A DNA stretch of 64,000 nt, from positions 1 to 64,000 of the forward strand of contig CALWRA010000013.1 in NCBI GenBank assembly GCA_944383825.1, written 5' to 3'. The notes beneath the pieces were generated by a model. The model was not told the origin of the DNA and searched no databases. It worked only from the letters and a program-made list of their open reading frames with translations. Positions 44,273 to 52,368 of the stretch are shown in pieces. Every line of letters begins with the position of its first letter. Positions within the stretch are counted from its first letter, which is position 1. The position numbers and the translations under genes are program-made. This DNA comes from an uncultured Acetatifactor sp. (lineage in GTDB: Bacteria > Bacillota > Clostridia > Lachnospirales > Lachnospiraceae).

Positions 44273-45640
44273 ATGCGATTGTCGGAAATCCTGAGATTGG
44301 TTTGGCTGAATCTTTCTCAAAATAAATTTAAAGTGATTCTTACCTCTATTGGCATTGTGGTGGGTTCCGCCACCATAATGATGGTGCTTGCCATTGGTAC
44401 CGGAGGAAGAGAGGAGGTGGCGGAGCAGTTTAAAAATTTGAACGCAGGGGCCATTGACATTACCTATGAGGGCGGCGCTTCTTCTCAGACTTTTGGCGCT
44501 TCCTTCAGTACAGGTGAAGGAAACGTCTCCTTTTTTGCGCCTGCAGGAGCCGGCGACGGGGATTTTGGAGGAAGCGGAGGGCCTGGAGGATTTGGAGGAA
44601 GAGGCTTTGAAGGAGGCGCCGCTATGGGAGAGCTTTTCGGCAGCGGGGATGGCAGAATTAATCAAGAGAATATTACGCTGACTTCAGAGGACTGTGAGGA
44701 CTTGTCCGTGTTTGTTCCGGGTATATCGGATGCAACAATTTCTTATTCTACCAACGTATCGGTAGAAGGGGGAGCTATGGATTCGGAAGCCTATTACACC
44801 ATTGCAGGAGTAGAAGACAATTATGCCCAGATCAGTAATCTGGAAATGGCCATAGGAGATTTTCTCACAGAGGAAAACAATGAAAGCAAAGAAAAGCTCT
44901 GCGTGCTGGGTGCTACGGCGGCAAAGGAAATTTTCGGCAGCGCCTATGAAGCCTATGATGGCGTAATATATATTGACGACAGACCCTATACTGTATCGGG
45001 AGTTTTGACGGAGATGGGGACGGTAGCCTCGGGAATCAATCCGGACACCACTATTTTTATCCCCTATGAAACAGGCATTAAATATATTACGGGCGATCAG
45101 ATCAGCCCTACCATCACGGTAATTGCCGAGGATGTAAACCAGGTAAATGAGGTGATCGCCAATGTGGAAACGGTTTTGGCGGACATTTATCCGGATGCGC
45201 AGTTCACTATTTCAGATGCGGGCAGTAAAATGGAAGCAGCCTCTGCTTCCAATGATACACTGACCCTTTTGCTGATTTCCATGGCGGTGATCGTCTTTGT
45301 GGTAGGCGGAATAGGCATTATGAATGTGCTTTTCGTGTCGGTGAAGGAGCGCACCAATGAAATTGGCATTCTCAAGGCGCTTGGGTGCTCCAGAAAAGAT
45401 ATTCTTTTGGAATTTCTGCTGGAGGCAAGCTGCATCAGTCTGATCGGAGCTGTGCTGGGTGTAATGTTCGCTTTAGGGATTACTCCTGTGGTGGAAACCT
45501 TTTCTGTGAGAGTGTCTCTCTCCGTGAGCGGAGCCGTGCTGTCGCTGCTGTTTGGAGTGCTGACGGGGAGTATATTTGGATTTTATCCGGCATACAAAGC
45601 GTCCCGGCTGATCCCGGTGGTGGCGCTCAATCAGGAATAA
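44273..45640 (+). CDS. MacB-like ABC transporter permease
   Basis: 455 residues. MacB/FtsX plan: first membrane helix (VILTSIGIVVGSATIMMVLA), a large extracellular MacB_PCD domain (about 60-310), then three C-terminal helices with the conserved NVLFVSVKERTNEIGILKAL cytoplasmic loop and a final LIPVVALNQE. The extracellular part contains a Gly/Phe-rich insert (GGSGGPGGFGGRGFEGG, about 100-120) like those in the adaptors. It acts with the adaptors and the ATPase encoded 0.5 kb downstream. Confidence 0.92.
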   Translation: MRLSEILRLVWLNLSQNKFKVILTSIGIVVGSATIMMVLAIGTGGREEVAEQFKNLNAGAIDITYEGGASSQTFGASFSTGEGNVSFFAPAGAGDGDFGGSGGPGGFGGRGFEGGAAMGELFGSGDGRINQENITLTSEDCEDLSVFVPGISDATISYSTNVSVEGGAMDSEAYYTIAGVEDNYAQISNLEMAIGDFLTEENNESKEKLCVLGATAAKEIFGSAYEAYDGVIYIDDRPYTVSGVLTEMGTVASGINPDTTIFIPYETGIKYITGDQISPTITVIAEDVNQVNEVIANVETVLADIYPDAQFTISDAGSKMEAASASNDTLTLLLISMAVIVFVVGGIGIMNVLFVSVKERTNEIGILKALGCSRKDILLEFLLEASCISLIGAVLGVMFALGITPVVETFSVRVSLSVSGAVLSLLFGVLTGSIFGFYPAYKASRLIPVVALNQE

Positions 45641-45653
45641 GGGAGGCAAAGAC

Positions 45654-46124
45654 ATGGATGAAAAAACCATTATTATGGAGCAGGAGCGCTTGGCCAGGGA
45701 AAAAAAGCGGCGTAGAAACCGCAAAAAAAAGAGACTGGCAGGCGCCGCCGCGGCAGCAATGCTTACCGTCGGCGCGTGGTATGTCGGTTGGGGAAGGAAT
45801 ATAACGGTGCAGACGAATCAGACCTCAGTGCAGGTAACGGCACAGTCAGGACAGGAAATTGTTTATGCTACGCTTACGGAAGTAAAAGGAAATGAAATAA
45901 CATATATGGTCCAGGAGGAAGCCTTCGGCATCAATGAAGGTCCGGGCGCTTATGAAGAGGAAGGGCAGGAGCAGACCACGCTGATCCCTGTGGGAACAGA
46001 TGTCATTACCCGGCTGGGAGCCACAGTTACGTTTTCCAGGTTGGCCACGGGGGACAATGTGGCTTTGATTATGGAGGAAGATGAGGGACAGAAGGTTATT
46101 GTAAAGGTTTATATTTTGAATTGA
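45654..46124 (+). CDS. Small membrane-anchored protein of the exporter operon
   Basis: 156 residues. A very basic cytoplasmic start (ARLKKKRRRNRKKKR-like, residues 12-30), one membrane helix (LAGAAAAAMLTVGAWYVGW) and an extracellular beta-rich domain (about 55-156; IVYATLTEVKGNEITYMVQE, GDNVALIMEEDEGQKVIV). I do not recognise the family. It lies between the permease and ATPase genes, so it is probably an accessory subunit comparable in position to YknW, though not similar in sequence as far as I can judge. Confidence 0.75.
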   Translation: MDEKTIIMEQERLAREKKRRRNRKKKRLAGAAAAAMLTVGAWYVGWGRNITVQTNQTSVQVTAQSGQEIVYATLTEVKGNEITYMVQEEAFGINEGPGAYEEEGQEQTTLIPVGTDVITRLGATVTFSRLATGDNVALIMEEDEGQKVIVKVYILN

Positions 46125-46163
46125 TATAGTCGCAAGGCGGAAGACATAGGGCAGGTAACGAGG

Positions 46164-46835
46164 ATGGATATGATTACAATGAGGGCGATTAATAAGGGAT
46201 ATATGCTGGGAGAGGAAAAGCTCCCTATTCTGAAGGATGTGGATTTTTCCGTGGAAAAAGGGGAATATGTGGCGATTCTTGGACCTTCCGGCTCCGGCAA
46301 GACCACGCTGATGAATATTATCGGCTGTATGGACGTAATGGACAGCGGAGAATATTATCTGGATGGAATGGCCATCCATGAAACAGATGAGGAAGAACTG
46401 ACAGAGGTAAGAAACAGTAAAATCGGATTTATTTTTCAGAATTACCAGCTGATTTCCACTTATAATGTAATGCAGAATATTATTATGCCGTTGTTGATGC
46501 GGGGAATGAATCATAAGGATGCACAGGAACAATGTATGAACACCATAAAGCTTTTGGGGCTGGATCATAGGATTGAGCATAAACCCAATGAATTGTCAGG
46601 AGGACAGAAGCAGAGAGTTTCCATTGCCAGAGCGCTTGTGGGCCGGCCGGCCATTTTGCTGGCGGATGAACCAACAGGAGCTCTTGATCAGAACAGCGGA
46701 AAGGAAGTGCTGAAGCTGTTTCAGGAGCTGAATGAGATGGGCAATACGATTGTCATGATTACACATGATCTGGGGGTTGCCCAGTCGGCGAAAAGAATTG
46801 TCAGGATTGTTGACGGACGGTTGTTTGAGTCATAG
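46164..46835 (+). CDS. ABC transporter ATP-binding protein (MacB/LolD family)
   Basis: 223 residues. Walker A LGPSGSGKTTLMNI, Q-loop FIFQNYQLIS, signature LSGGQKQRVSIARAL, Walker B ILLADEPTGALD and H-loop MITHDLG are all intact. It is the energising subunit for the MacB-like permease. It closes the operon of three adaptors, permease and small protein. ORF start ATG 46164; a second ATG at 46170 is possible. Confidence 0.95.
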   Translation: MDMITMRAINKGYMLGEEKLPILKDVDFSVEKGEYVAILGPSGSGKTTLMNIIGCMDVMDSGEYYLDGMAIHETDEEELTEVRNSKIGFIFQNYQLISTYNVMQNIIMPLLMRGMNHKDAQEQCMNTIKLLGLDHRIEHKPNELSGGQKQRVSIARALVGRPAILLADEPTGALDQNSGKEVLKLFQELNEMGNTIVMITHDLGVAQSAKRIVRIVDGRLFES

Positions 46836-46925
46836 AGTTATTTGCCCGCTTATAAAGCCATAAAAAGAAAGACAGCCCTTTCTGATGGTTCCTATAGGTA
46901 CATTTTCTGAACCGAGTGAATGTTT

Positions 46926-47175
46926 TCATGCCAGCAATCGGATGATTTCTTCTTTCTCAGTGATCGCTTTCGTCATGCGCGGTGCGGGATCGCCCTCTCG
47001 CATTGGCGTATCCAGCGCACCGATGTGCCGGTACACGATCCGGACACTCTGACCAGCGGAGCGTGAGTGTTTCTTCGTCCGTTCCCCAATCTCAATGCGC
47101 TGGATGAACAGCCGCAGGAGTTGGGGCGTCAGCCCGTCGATGGCGGTGTACTGCTTGCCCTCCCGAAAGGGAGGA
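46926..47175 (-). pseudogene. C-terminal remnant of a serine recombinase (DUF4368 region)
   Basis: On the minus strand, REGKQYTAIDGLTPQLLRLF and QRIEIGERTKKHS...VRIVYRHIG match the C-terminal DUF4368 region of large serine recombinases of the TnpX type carried by conjugative and mobilisable elements. Only about the last 80 residues remain; the catalytic N-terminus is gone. The reading frame runs on upstream into unrelated sequence that belongs to the opposite-strand LemA fragment. Confidence 0.72.
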
Positions 47176-47392
47176 ATACACCTATATCTCCATGCAGCAC
47201 TTTCAGAGAGACATCTTTGACGCGAAAGAACACCTCCATGCAGCTCGCCGCCTTTACAATGCCAATGTGTCCCTGTATAACCAGAAGATCGCATCATTCC
47301 CTTATCTTCTGATTGCCAAACTTCACGGTATGAAGGAAGCGCAGTTCTATGCCGTAGACGATGAGAAAAAGGAGTTCAAGGTGAAGCTTTAA
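47171..47392 (+). pseudogene. C-terminal remnant of LemA
   Basis: DAKEHLHAARRLYNANVSLY, NQKIASFPYLLIAKLHGMKE and AQFYAVDDEKKEFKVKL match the conserved C-terminus of LemA proteins (usual pattern ARxxYNxxVxxYNxxIxxFP). LemA is about 185 residues; only about the last 70 codons are present, with no start or membrane helix. It abuts the recombinase remnant head to head. A terminator-like hairpin follows. Confidence 0.75.
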
Positions 47393-47410
47393 TTTGGGTA
47401 AGCGTTTAAT

Positions 47411-47449
47411 TTCGGGGTAGATTTTCATTCCCCGAATTTATCTTTTTTT
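47411..47449 (+). terminator. Terminator after the LemA remnant
   Basis: TTCGGGG (47411-47417) pairs with CCCCGAA (47430-47436), followed by a T-rich run. Its survival downstream of the fragment suggests it once served the intact lemA. Confidence 0.65.
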
Positions 47450-47821
47450 AGTTGAAATAATAAGTCTAAAAAATTCGAATATTGTTTCTTCATTTTTTAT
47501 CTTTCCCTTCGTGCTAATAATATACATTATATTATAGCATTCAAATTTAATAGAGTCATTCATTTTTAGTCTCTATCCCATAAAAACTGCAAGCAAGTAA
47601 ACATAGGCTGTTTCTTAATATCTTTTAGTCTGGGAAATCCCATTGAATGTATTTGAAACCGTGAAACAGCCTGTTACCATCCGGCGGTCACTGGGCATTT
47701 CGGAATCCGGGCAGCCCGGGGCAAATCACTTTGCTCACATTCTAGTGGCCGAATAGCACTCCAAAAGATATGGCCAGCCACCTTTCAGTTTAATGTCTCA
47801 TTACCTTCCCCATACAACCCT
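47450..47821. other. Non-coding stretch with an inverted repeat
   Basis: About 370 bp without a convincing gene. The only structure I see is a 10-bp inverted repeat, AGGCTGTTTC at 47605-47614 and GAAACAGCCT at 47663-47672, enclosing a smaller GGGAAATCCC palindrome. The arms are 68 bp end to end, which would suit a hairpin RNA or a short element remnant. No target-site duplication is evident. Confidence 0.5.
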
Positions 47822-48478
47822 TCAGAACTGTCTTTTGTTCAATATGCAGGTAGAGGCAAGCCAGGAAATTGCCAAAAGAAGCCCGGCGATTCCCAGGCAG
47901 GAGGTTCCCAGAAAAACGGTCCCCATGTTCATGATTCTTTCCAAAAGAGCGTTAACATTCAGTCCCATGCTTCGCAGCAAGAGAAGTGCGCCGTAACCGG
48001 CAAGAAGGATAATTCCATAAGCCAGCAGCAGGGCTACACGACTTTTTTCAGCGCCGAACTTCAGCTGCAGAGGAAGGGAAACGGATAATAAAACAGTGAC
48101 CATCAAAAGGCTTGAAAAAATATATGGAGGTAATTCTCCCCAGCTGAAATCTGTCTGCCGGATCAAGCATACAAGAAGGGCCAGTGAGCAGGACAGCAGC
48201 ACGGAGCCGACTGCGGTTATCAGTCCGAATACATATTTTTCCGTTACATATAGGCCGCGGCTGACAGGAAGAGTAAAGAGAAACGGCATACCGTTGTCAT
48301 ACTCATCGTAGCTGATGGTGCTTATGGTAAACATGGAAAGCAAAAATGTCATATAGCTGATAATAAAGAAAGAATTTTCATAAACGAACCCAAAGGCAAT
48401 ACTGATACCCAGCATCATCACAAAAAACTGTTTTTGATTTTTTAAGAGTCTGTAATCCTTGATCAATAAACCTTTCAT
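47822..48478 (-). CDS. ABC-2 type transporter permease
   Basis: 218 residues with six hydrophobic segments (FFVMMLGISIAFGFVY; MTFLLSMFTISTISYDEY; LITAVGSVLLSCSLALLVCL). The YDEYDNGMPFLFTLPVSR stretch is typical of ABC-2 permeases of the YtrC/bacitracin-type export systems. It overlaps the ATPase gene by 4 bp and is the last gene of a GntR-ATPase-permease operon. Substrate unknown; related operons respond to cell-wall antibiotics. Confidence 0.88.
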   Translation of the reverse strand: MKGLLIKDYRLLKNQKQFFVMMLGISIAFGFVYENSFFIISYMTFLLSMFTISTISYDEYDNGMPFLFTLPVSRGLYVTEKYVFGLITAVGSVLLSCSLALLVCLIRQTDFSWGELPPYIFSSLLMVTVLLSVSLPLQLKFGAEKSRVALLLAYGIILLAGYGALLLLRSMGLNVNALLERIMNMGTVFLGTSCLGIAGLLLAISWLASTCILNKRQF

Positions 48479-49323
48479 AACGCTTCACCTCGAATCATCA
48501 TTGTAATTACTTCGTCAATGCCGCCCCTTTCAATGACCAGATTTGGATAATTTTCCAGGTAGAACAGCTTTTCGTTTGTGAGAAGACGGCACCCGTATTC
48601 CTCATCTTTTTTCCGAAGGAGAAAGGATTTGTCCAGCGCATTGTACTGTTCCCTGGTGACCTTCAGAATGCCGTAGCGGTCCAGAAGCACATCTGTATCC
48701 TCATGAAGAATGATTTTTCCTCCGGCTATCATATAGACGTCATCGCAAAGCCCCTCCAGATCGCTGGAGATATGGGAACTAATCAAAATAGAACGGTTTT
48801 CCTCCTCCATATATTCTCTCAGCATCTCCAGAAGGCTGTCTCTGGCCAGAACATCCAGACCTGCGGTAGGTTCATCCAGAATCAACAACCTGGCGTTGTG
48901 AGATATGGCTGTCAAAACCTTCAGTTTTGCTTTCATGCCGGAGGAATAGTCCTTGATTTTTTTGCCCGGGGGAAGACCGAGGCTATTACATTTTTCCTTA
49001 AATTTTTCTGCCTGAAACGCCGGATATAAATTTTTCAGAATGGGAATCAGATCATCTATGGTCAGATATCCGCTGAATCCGGAGTCGGACAGAACCACTC
49101 CGATTTCACTCATATCCTTCGGTGTAAGCTGAGAAGCCGGTTTTCCAAATACCATAACGCCTCCCCTGTCAATGGATATTAGATGCAGAATAGCCTTGAA
49201 GGCCGTGGTTTTCCCGGCTCCGTTGGGACCGATTAGACCTGTGATACATCCCGGTTTTACCTCCATGGTACATTCTAACTCAAAACTGCCGTATGTTTTT
49301 TTCATATGATCAAGCTTTATCAT
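48475..49323 (-). CDS. ABC transporter ATP-binding protein
   Basis: 282 residues. Walker A GLIGPNGAGKTTAFKAI, signature YSSGMKAKLKVLTAI, Walker B LLILDEPTAGLD and H-loop ISSHISSDLE. The C-terminal 80 residues extend beyond the core ATPase as in YtrB/BcrA-like proteins. It pairs with the ABC-2 permease encoded downstream and is preceded by the GntR regulator gene (56 bp gap). Confidence 0.94.
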   Translation of the reverse strand: MIKLDHMKKTYGSFELECTMEVKPGCITGLIGPNGAGKTTAFKAILHLISIDRGGVMVFGKPASQLTPKDMSEIGVVLSDSGFSGYLTIDDLIPILKNLYPAFQAEKFKEKCNSLGLPPGKKIKDYSSGMKAKLKVLTAISHNARLLILDEPTAGLDVLARDSLLEMLREYMEEENRSILISSHISSDLEGLCDDVYMIAGGKIILHEDTDVLLDRYGILKVTREQYNALDKSFLLRKKDEEYGCRLLTNEKLFYLENYPNLVIERGGIDEVITMMIRGEAL

Positions 49324-49379
49324 TTTTATACCTCCATGCCTGCTTCAGCATGCGTCAATTCAATATTTGTAAGAAACTT

Positions 49380-49757
49380 TCAAATAATGTCCTCTAAAAC
49401 AAGTTGAAATAGCTCCGTAAGCTCCTGCCTGCTCATTCCGTAGCTCCTGCCCTTGCGGATGCACATTTCCAGATCGCTTTCCACTTCTTTCTTTTTTTCC
49501 TCCAGCATCAGCTCTTGATTGGCGCAGGCCACAAAACTGCCCTTTCCGTGTACGGTAATAATGAAGCCCTCTTCTTCCAAAGCATCGTAAGCCTTTTTTA
49601 CGGTCAGAGCGCTGACTTTCAATTCTCTGGCCAGGGCGCGTACGGAGGTAAGAGACTCCTGCTCCTGAAGTTCTCCATTCATGATCATGGTTTTGATCTG
49701 AGAAACAATCTGCTCATATATGGGCTGCATGGAGGCGTTATTGATAATTAATTTCAT
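49380..49757 (-). CDS. GntR family regulator, YtrA subfamily
   Basis: 125 residues: an N-terminal winged helix (PIYEQIVSQIKTMIMNGELQ, VRALARELKVSALTVKKAYD, EEEGFIITVHGKGSFV) with a very short C-terminal dimerisation helix pair, as in the YtrA subfamily. These repress ABC exporter operons. It is the first gene of the operon, behind a consensus promoter embedded in repeated ACTGTT boxes. Effector unknown. Confidence 0.93.
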   Translation of the reverse strand: MKLIINNASMQPIYEQIVSQIKTMIMNGELQEQESLTSVRALARELKVSALTVKKAYDALEEEGFIITVHGKGSFVACANQELMLEEKKKEVESDLEMCIRKGRSYGMSRQELTELFQLVLEDII

Positions 49758-49769
49758 GGCACCACTCCT

Positions 49770-49826
49770 TTGTTATATAACAGTATATAACAGTATAGAA
49801 CTGCTGTCAACTGTTTTATACTGTTT
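49770..49826 (-). promoter_or_regulatory. GntR operon promoter within repeated operator half-sites
   Basis: Read on the minus strand: TTGACA (49810-49805), 17-bp spacer, TATACT (49787-49782). The plus strand shows AACAGTATA twice with a 10-bp period (49779-49787 and 49789-49797), and the opposite-orientation ACTGTTT twice with the same period (49810-49826). The half-sites flank and cover both promoter boxes, as expected for autorepression by a YtrA-type dimer. Confidence 0.8.
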
Positions 49827-49950
49827 AATAAAATTTCCCTTTGGATTTCTCTGTAATGAGCTTGCGCATATTTTTTAGAAGAAAGGGAACAGTACAGCTA
49901 TGTAGAAAAGAAATCCGGGGCTCGAAAATCGGATGGAATGTGAGGAAACA

Positions 49951-51348
49951 ATGGAAAATAAGCGACCTTTTGGCATTCGTGATAAATTGGGATATTTGTT
50001 TGGCGACTTTGGAAATGATTTCAGCTTTATTTTTGCCAGCAGCTATCTAATGGTTTTTTACACAAAGGTTTTGGGAATTAGCGGATTTGCGGTAGGTCTG
50101 CTTTTTCTGTTTGCAAGAGTGGTGGATGCCTTTACGGATGTAACCATGGGACGGATCGTGGATGGCCTGGAACCTGCAAGGGATGGAAGATTCCGGCCAT
50201 GGATCCGGCGGATGTGCGTTCCGGTGGCTGTGGCCAGCACCATTATGTATATGTATTGGGTTCGGGACTGGTCTTACGGCGCCAAAATGGTGTATGTGGT
50301 GATTACCTATCTTTTATGGAGCAGCTTTTGCTATACCGCCATTAACATTCCCTATGGCTCCATGGCCTCCGTAATCAGCGCAGACGCGGGTGAAAGGGCC
50401 TCTCTGTCCACCTACCGCAGTCTGGGGGCCAGCTTGGCAAGCCTGGTGATTGGAGTGTTGGTGCCTCTATTTATCTATGAAACAGATGCACAGGGAAATG
50501 AAATTGTAATTCCCCAAAGATTTACCCTTACGGCAGTAATTTTTGGAGCGCTCTCCGTGATCTGCTACATTCTGTGTTATGTACTGTGCACGGAAAGAGT
50601 ATCCTTCACAAAAAAGAAAGAAGAGAAAAGAGAGGGAATCGGAGCGCTTTTAAAGAGCCTTGGAAAAAATCGTCCTCTGCTGGCAGTTGTGTGCTCCGCC
50701 CTGATATTGCTTTTAGCCACTTTGCTGGGACAGACCATGAATAATTATTTATTCTTGGACTACTTTAAAAACGCGAAGGCGGTGGCTGCTCTGAATCTTG
50801 TAAGCATCGGAGGAATGCTTCTTCTGGCGCCCTTTATTTCCAGGATTACCACAAATTACGGAAAAAAGGAAGCCGGTGCGCTTGGTATGCTGGCTGCGGG
50901 GATCATTTATATTGTCACCTTTTTTCTTCGGATCAAAAGCATCCCTGCGTTTATGTTGCTTTTATTCTTCGGAATGTTGGGCACCGGACTTTTCAATATG
51001 ATTACCTGGGCATTTATTACGGATATTATCGACTATCAAGAGGTGGCCACCGGAAAAAGAGAGGATGGCACTGTATATGCGGTGTATTCCTTTGCAAGAA
51101 AGCTGGGACAGGCTCTGGCAGGAGGCATCGGAGGATTTGCCCTGACAGCCATTGGCTATGTGTCCGAAGCTCCGGCACAGACGCCTCAAGTGGCCGACAG
51201 AATCTATTCTGTGGCTACGCTTGTTCCGGGCATATGCTATCTTCTGATTTTTGTAATTATGCAGTTTTGGTATCCCTTGAGCAAAAAAGAGGTTGAAAAA
51301 AATGCAGCGGCTCTGAGGGAAAAGAGAAACGGGGACGGACAGGCCTGA
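49951..51348 (+). CDS. GPH-family sugar:cation symporter (MelB-like)
   Basis: About 465 residues from ATG 49951 (site GAGGA); an ATG at 49933 is also possible. Twelve membrane segments. Family motifs: KLGYLFGDFGNDFSF at the N-terminus, ARVVDAFTDVTMGRIVDG (MelB cation-site aspartates) and WAFITDIIDYQEVATGKRED in the C-terminal half. It imports glycosides, pentosides or hexuronides with H+ or Na+. It lies 37 bp upstream of a GH2-derived protein, suggesting a former or present glycoside utilisation pair. Confidence 0.92.
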   Translation: MENKRPFGIRDKLGYLFGDFGNDFSFIFASSYLMVFYTKVLGISGFAVGLLFLFARVVDAFTDVTMGRIVDGLEPARDGRFRPWIRRMCVPVAVASTIMYMYWVRDWSYGAKMVYVVITYLLWSSFCYTAINIPYGSMASVISADAGERASLSTYRSLGASLASLVIGVLVPLFIYETDAQGNEIVIPQRFTLTAVIFGALSVICYILCYVLCTERVSFTKKKEEKREGIGALLKSLGKNRPLLAVVCSALILLLATLLGQTMNNYLFLDYFKNAKAVAALNLVSIGGMLLLAPFISRITTNYGKKEAGALGMLAAGIIYIVTFFLRIKSIPAFMLLLFFGMLGTGLFNMITWAFITDIIDYQEVATGKREDGTVYAVYSFARKLGQALAGGIGGFALTAIGYVSEAPAQTPQVADRIYSVATLVPGICYLLIFVIMQFWYPLSKKEVEKNAAALREKRNGDGQA

Positions 51349-51385
51349 CCGGACGGCGGAATGGACGCAGGGAGGGCGTAACGAA

Positions 51386-52339
51386 ATGAGAGGGAAAATG
51401 AAATTTGACAGGACGGCTCCCGGCGGAGGCGTGGAAGTTTACTGTACTCTTCAGCCGGGAAAGGCTTTTTTGGAATGGAAGTTTTATGTGACGGGATGTA
51501 TAAAGGGAGAAGAGCGAGATGCCCTCATCAAGGTTTTTGTTTATGGAAGGGATGGAAATTTGATTCTGGAGGGGATGCAGTTTGCCCAAGAGGAAGAGCT
51601 GCTAAAGAGCGTACTGCTGTACCCTCATCTTTGGAGAAGCAGCGAGGATCCCTATCTCTACAGGGCTGAAATTTTCTTGGTAGGCGAAACCGGACAGGAG
51701 GATAGTCTTTCTCTCAGGATTCCCATCCGCTGTTTTAGGAAAATACAGGGAAAGGGCTGGTTTTTGAATGAGGAGCCGTTTCGCCAAAAGGCGGTCAGGT
51801 ATGATAAAAATACAAAAGAAATGTCCGAGGAGTGTATAAGGCGGGAGCTAACCTGCTTTCTGGATGCCGGAGCCAACACCATCTGTATCAGGGAGCCTCA
51901 TAAGCAGTCCCTTATTTTTTATGAGCTCTGTGAGGAGCTGGGCCTGGTGGTCTGGACCCAGGGAAGTTTAGGGGAGGTAAATGGGGAGCTTTTCAAAAGC
52001 GGAGGACTTGCCACACAGTTATTTTATTTCTATAAGGCTTGCTGGAGCCGGGAACCTTTTGTGTACATCGACTCCCAAAGTCTGAGAAAGGAAAGGGATG
52101 GCAATTTCTGCATCACGGTTTACAGTAATCAGGAAAAAGTGGCGCTGTATATTGATGGAACGCTTTTTGAAATTCTTCAGAGCTCCACTGAGTTTGTCTT
52201 CCGAGAGATTCCTTTTCGTACGCTTTTTCTTTGTCTCACGGCGGAGGCGGGAAAATGTACCATGTCCGTATCCGTTCACAAAACTTTCACAAAGACTTCA
52301 CTTTTCCATGACAATTACCCCCTAGAATGTACCTCATAA
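51386..52339 (+). CDS. GH2-derived protein lacking the catalytic barrel
   Basis: 317 residues. Residues 1-125 match the immunoglobulin-like middle domain of glycoside hydrolase family 2 (HLWRSSEDPYLYRAEIFLVG). Residues 125-200 match the start of the TIM barrel (FLNEEPFRQKAV, DAGANTICIREPH, ELCEELGLVVWTQGS). The barrel then stops and the sequence jumps to the post-barrel segment (FYFYKACWSREPFVYIDS) and a C-terminal beta domain (CITVYSNQEKVALYIDGTLF). The acid/base and nucleophile glutamates and the N-terminal sugar-binding domain are absent. The frame is open throughout, so it is either a pseudoenzyme or a deletion derivative that happens to stay in frame. Confidence 0.75.
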   Translation: MRGKMKFDRTAPGGGVEVYCTLQPGKAFLEWKFYVTGCIKGEERDALIKVFVYGRDGNLILEGMQFAQEEELLKSVLLYPHLWRSSEDPYLYRAEIFLVGETGQEDSLSLRIPIRCFRKIQGKGWFLNEEPFRQKAVRYDKNTKEMSEECIRRELTCFLDAGANTICIREPHKQSLIFYELCEELGLVVWTQGSLGEVNGELFKSGGLATQLFYFYKACWSREPFVYIDSQSLRKERDGNFCITVYSNQEKVALYIDGTLFEILQSSTEFVFREIPFRTLFLCLTAEAGKCTMSVSVHKTFTKTSLFHDNYPLECTS

Positions 52340-52368
52340 AAAGTGCGTTTGGGAGGAATGGAGGAAAC

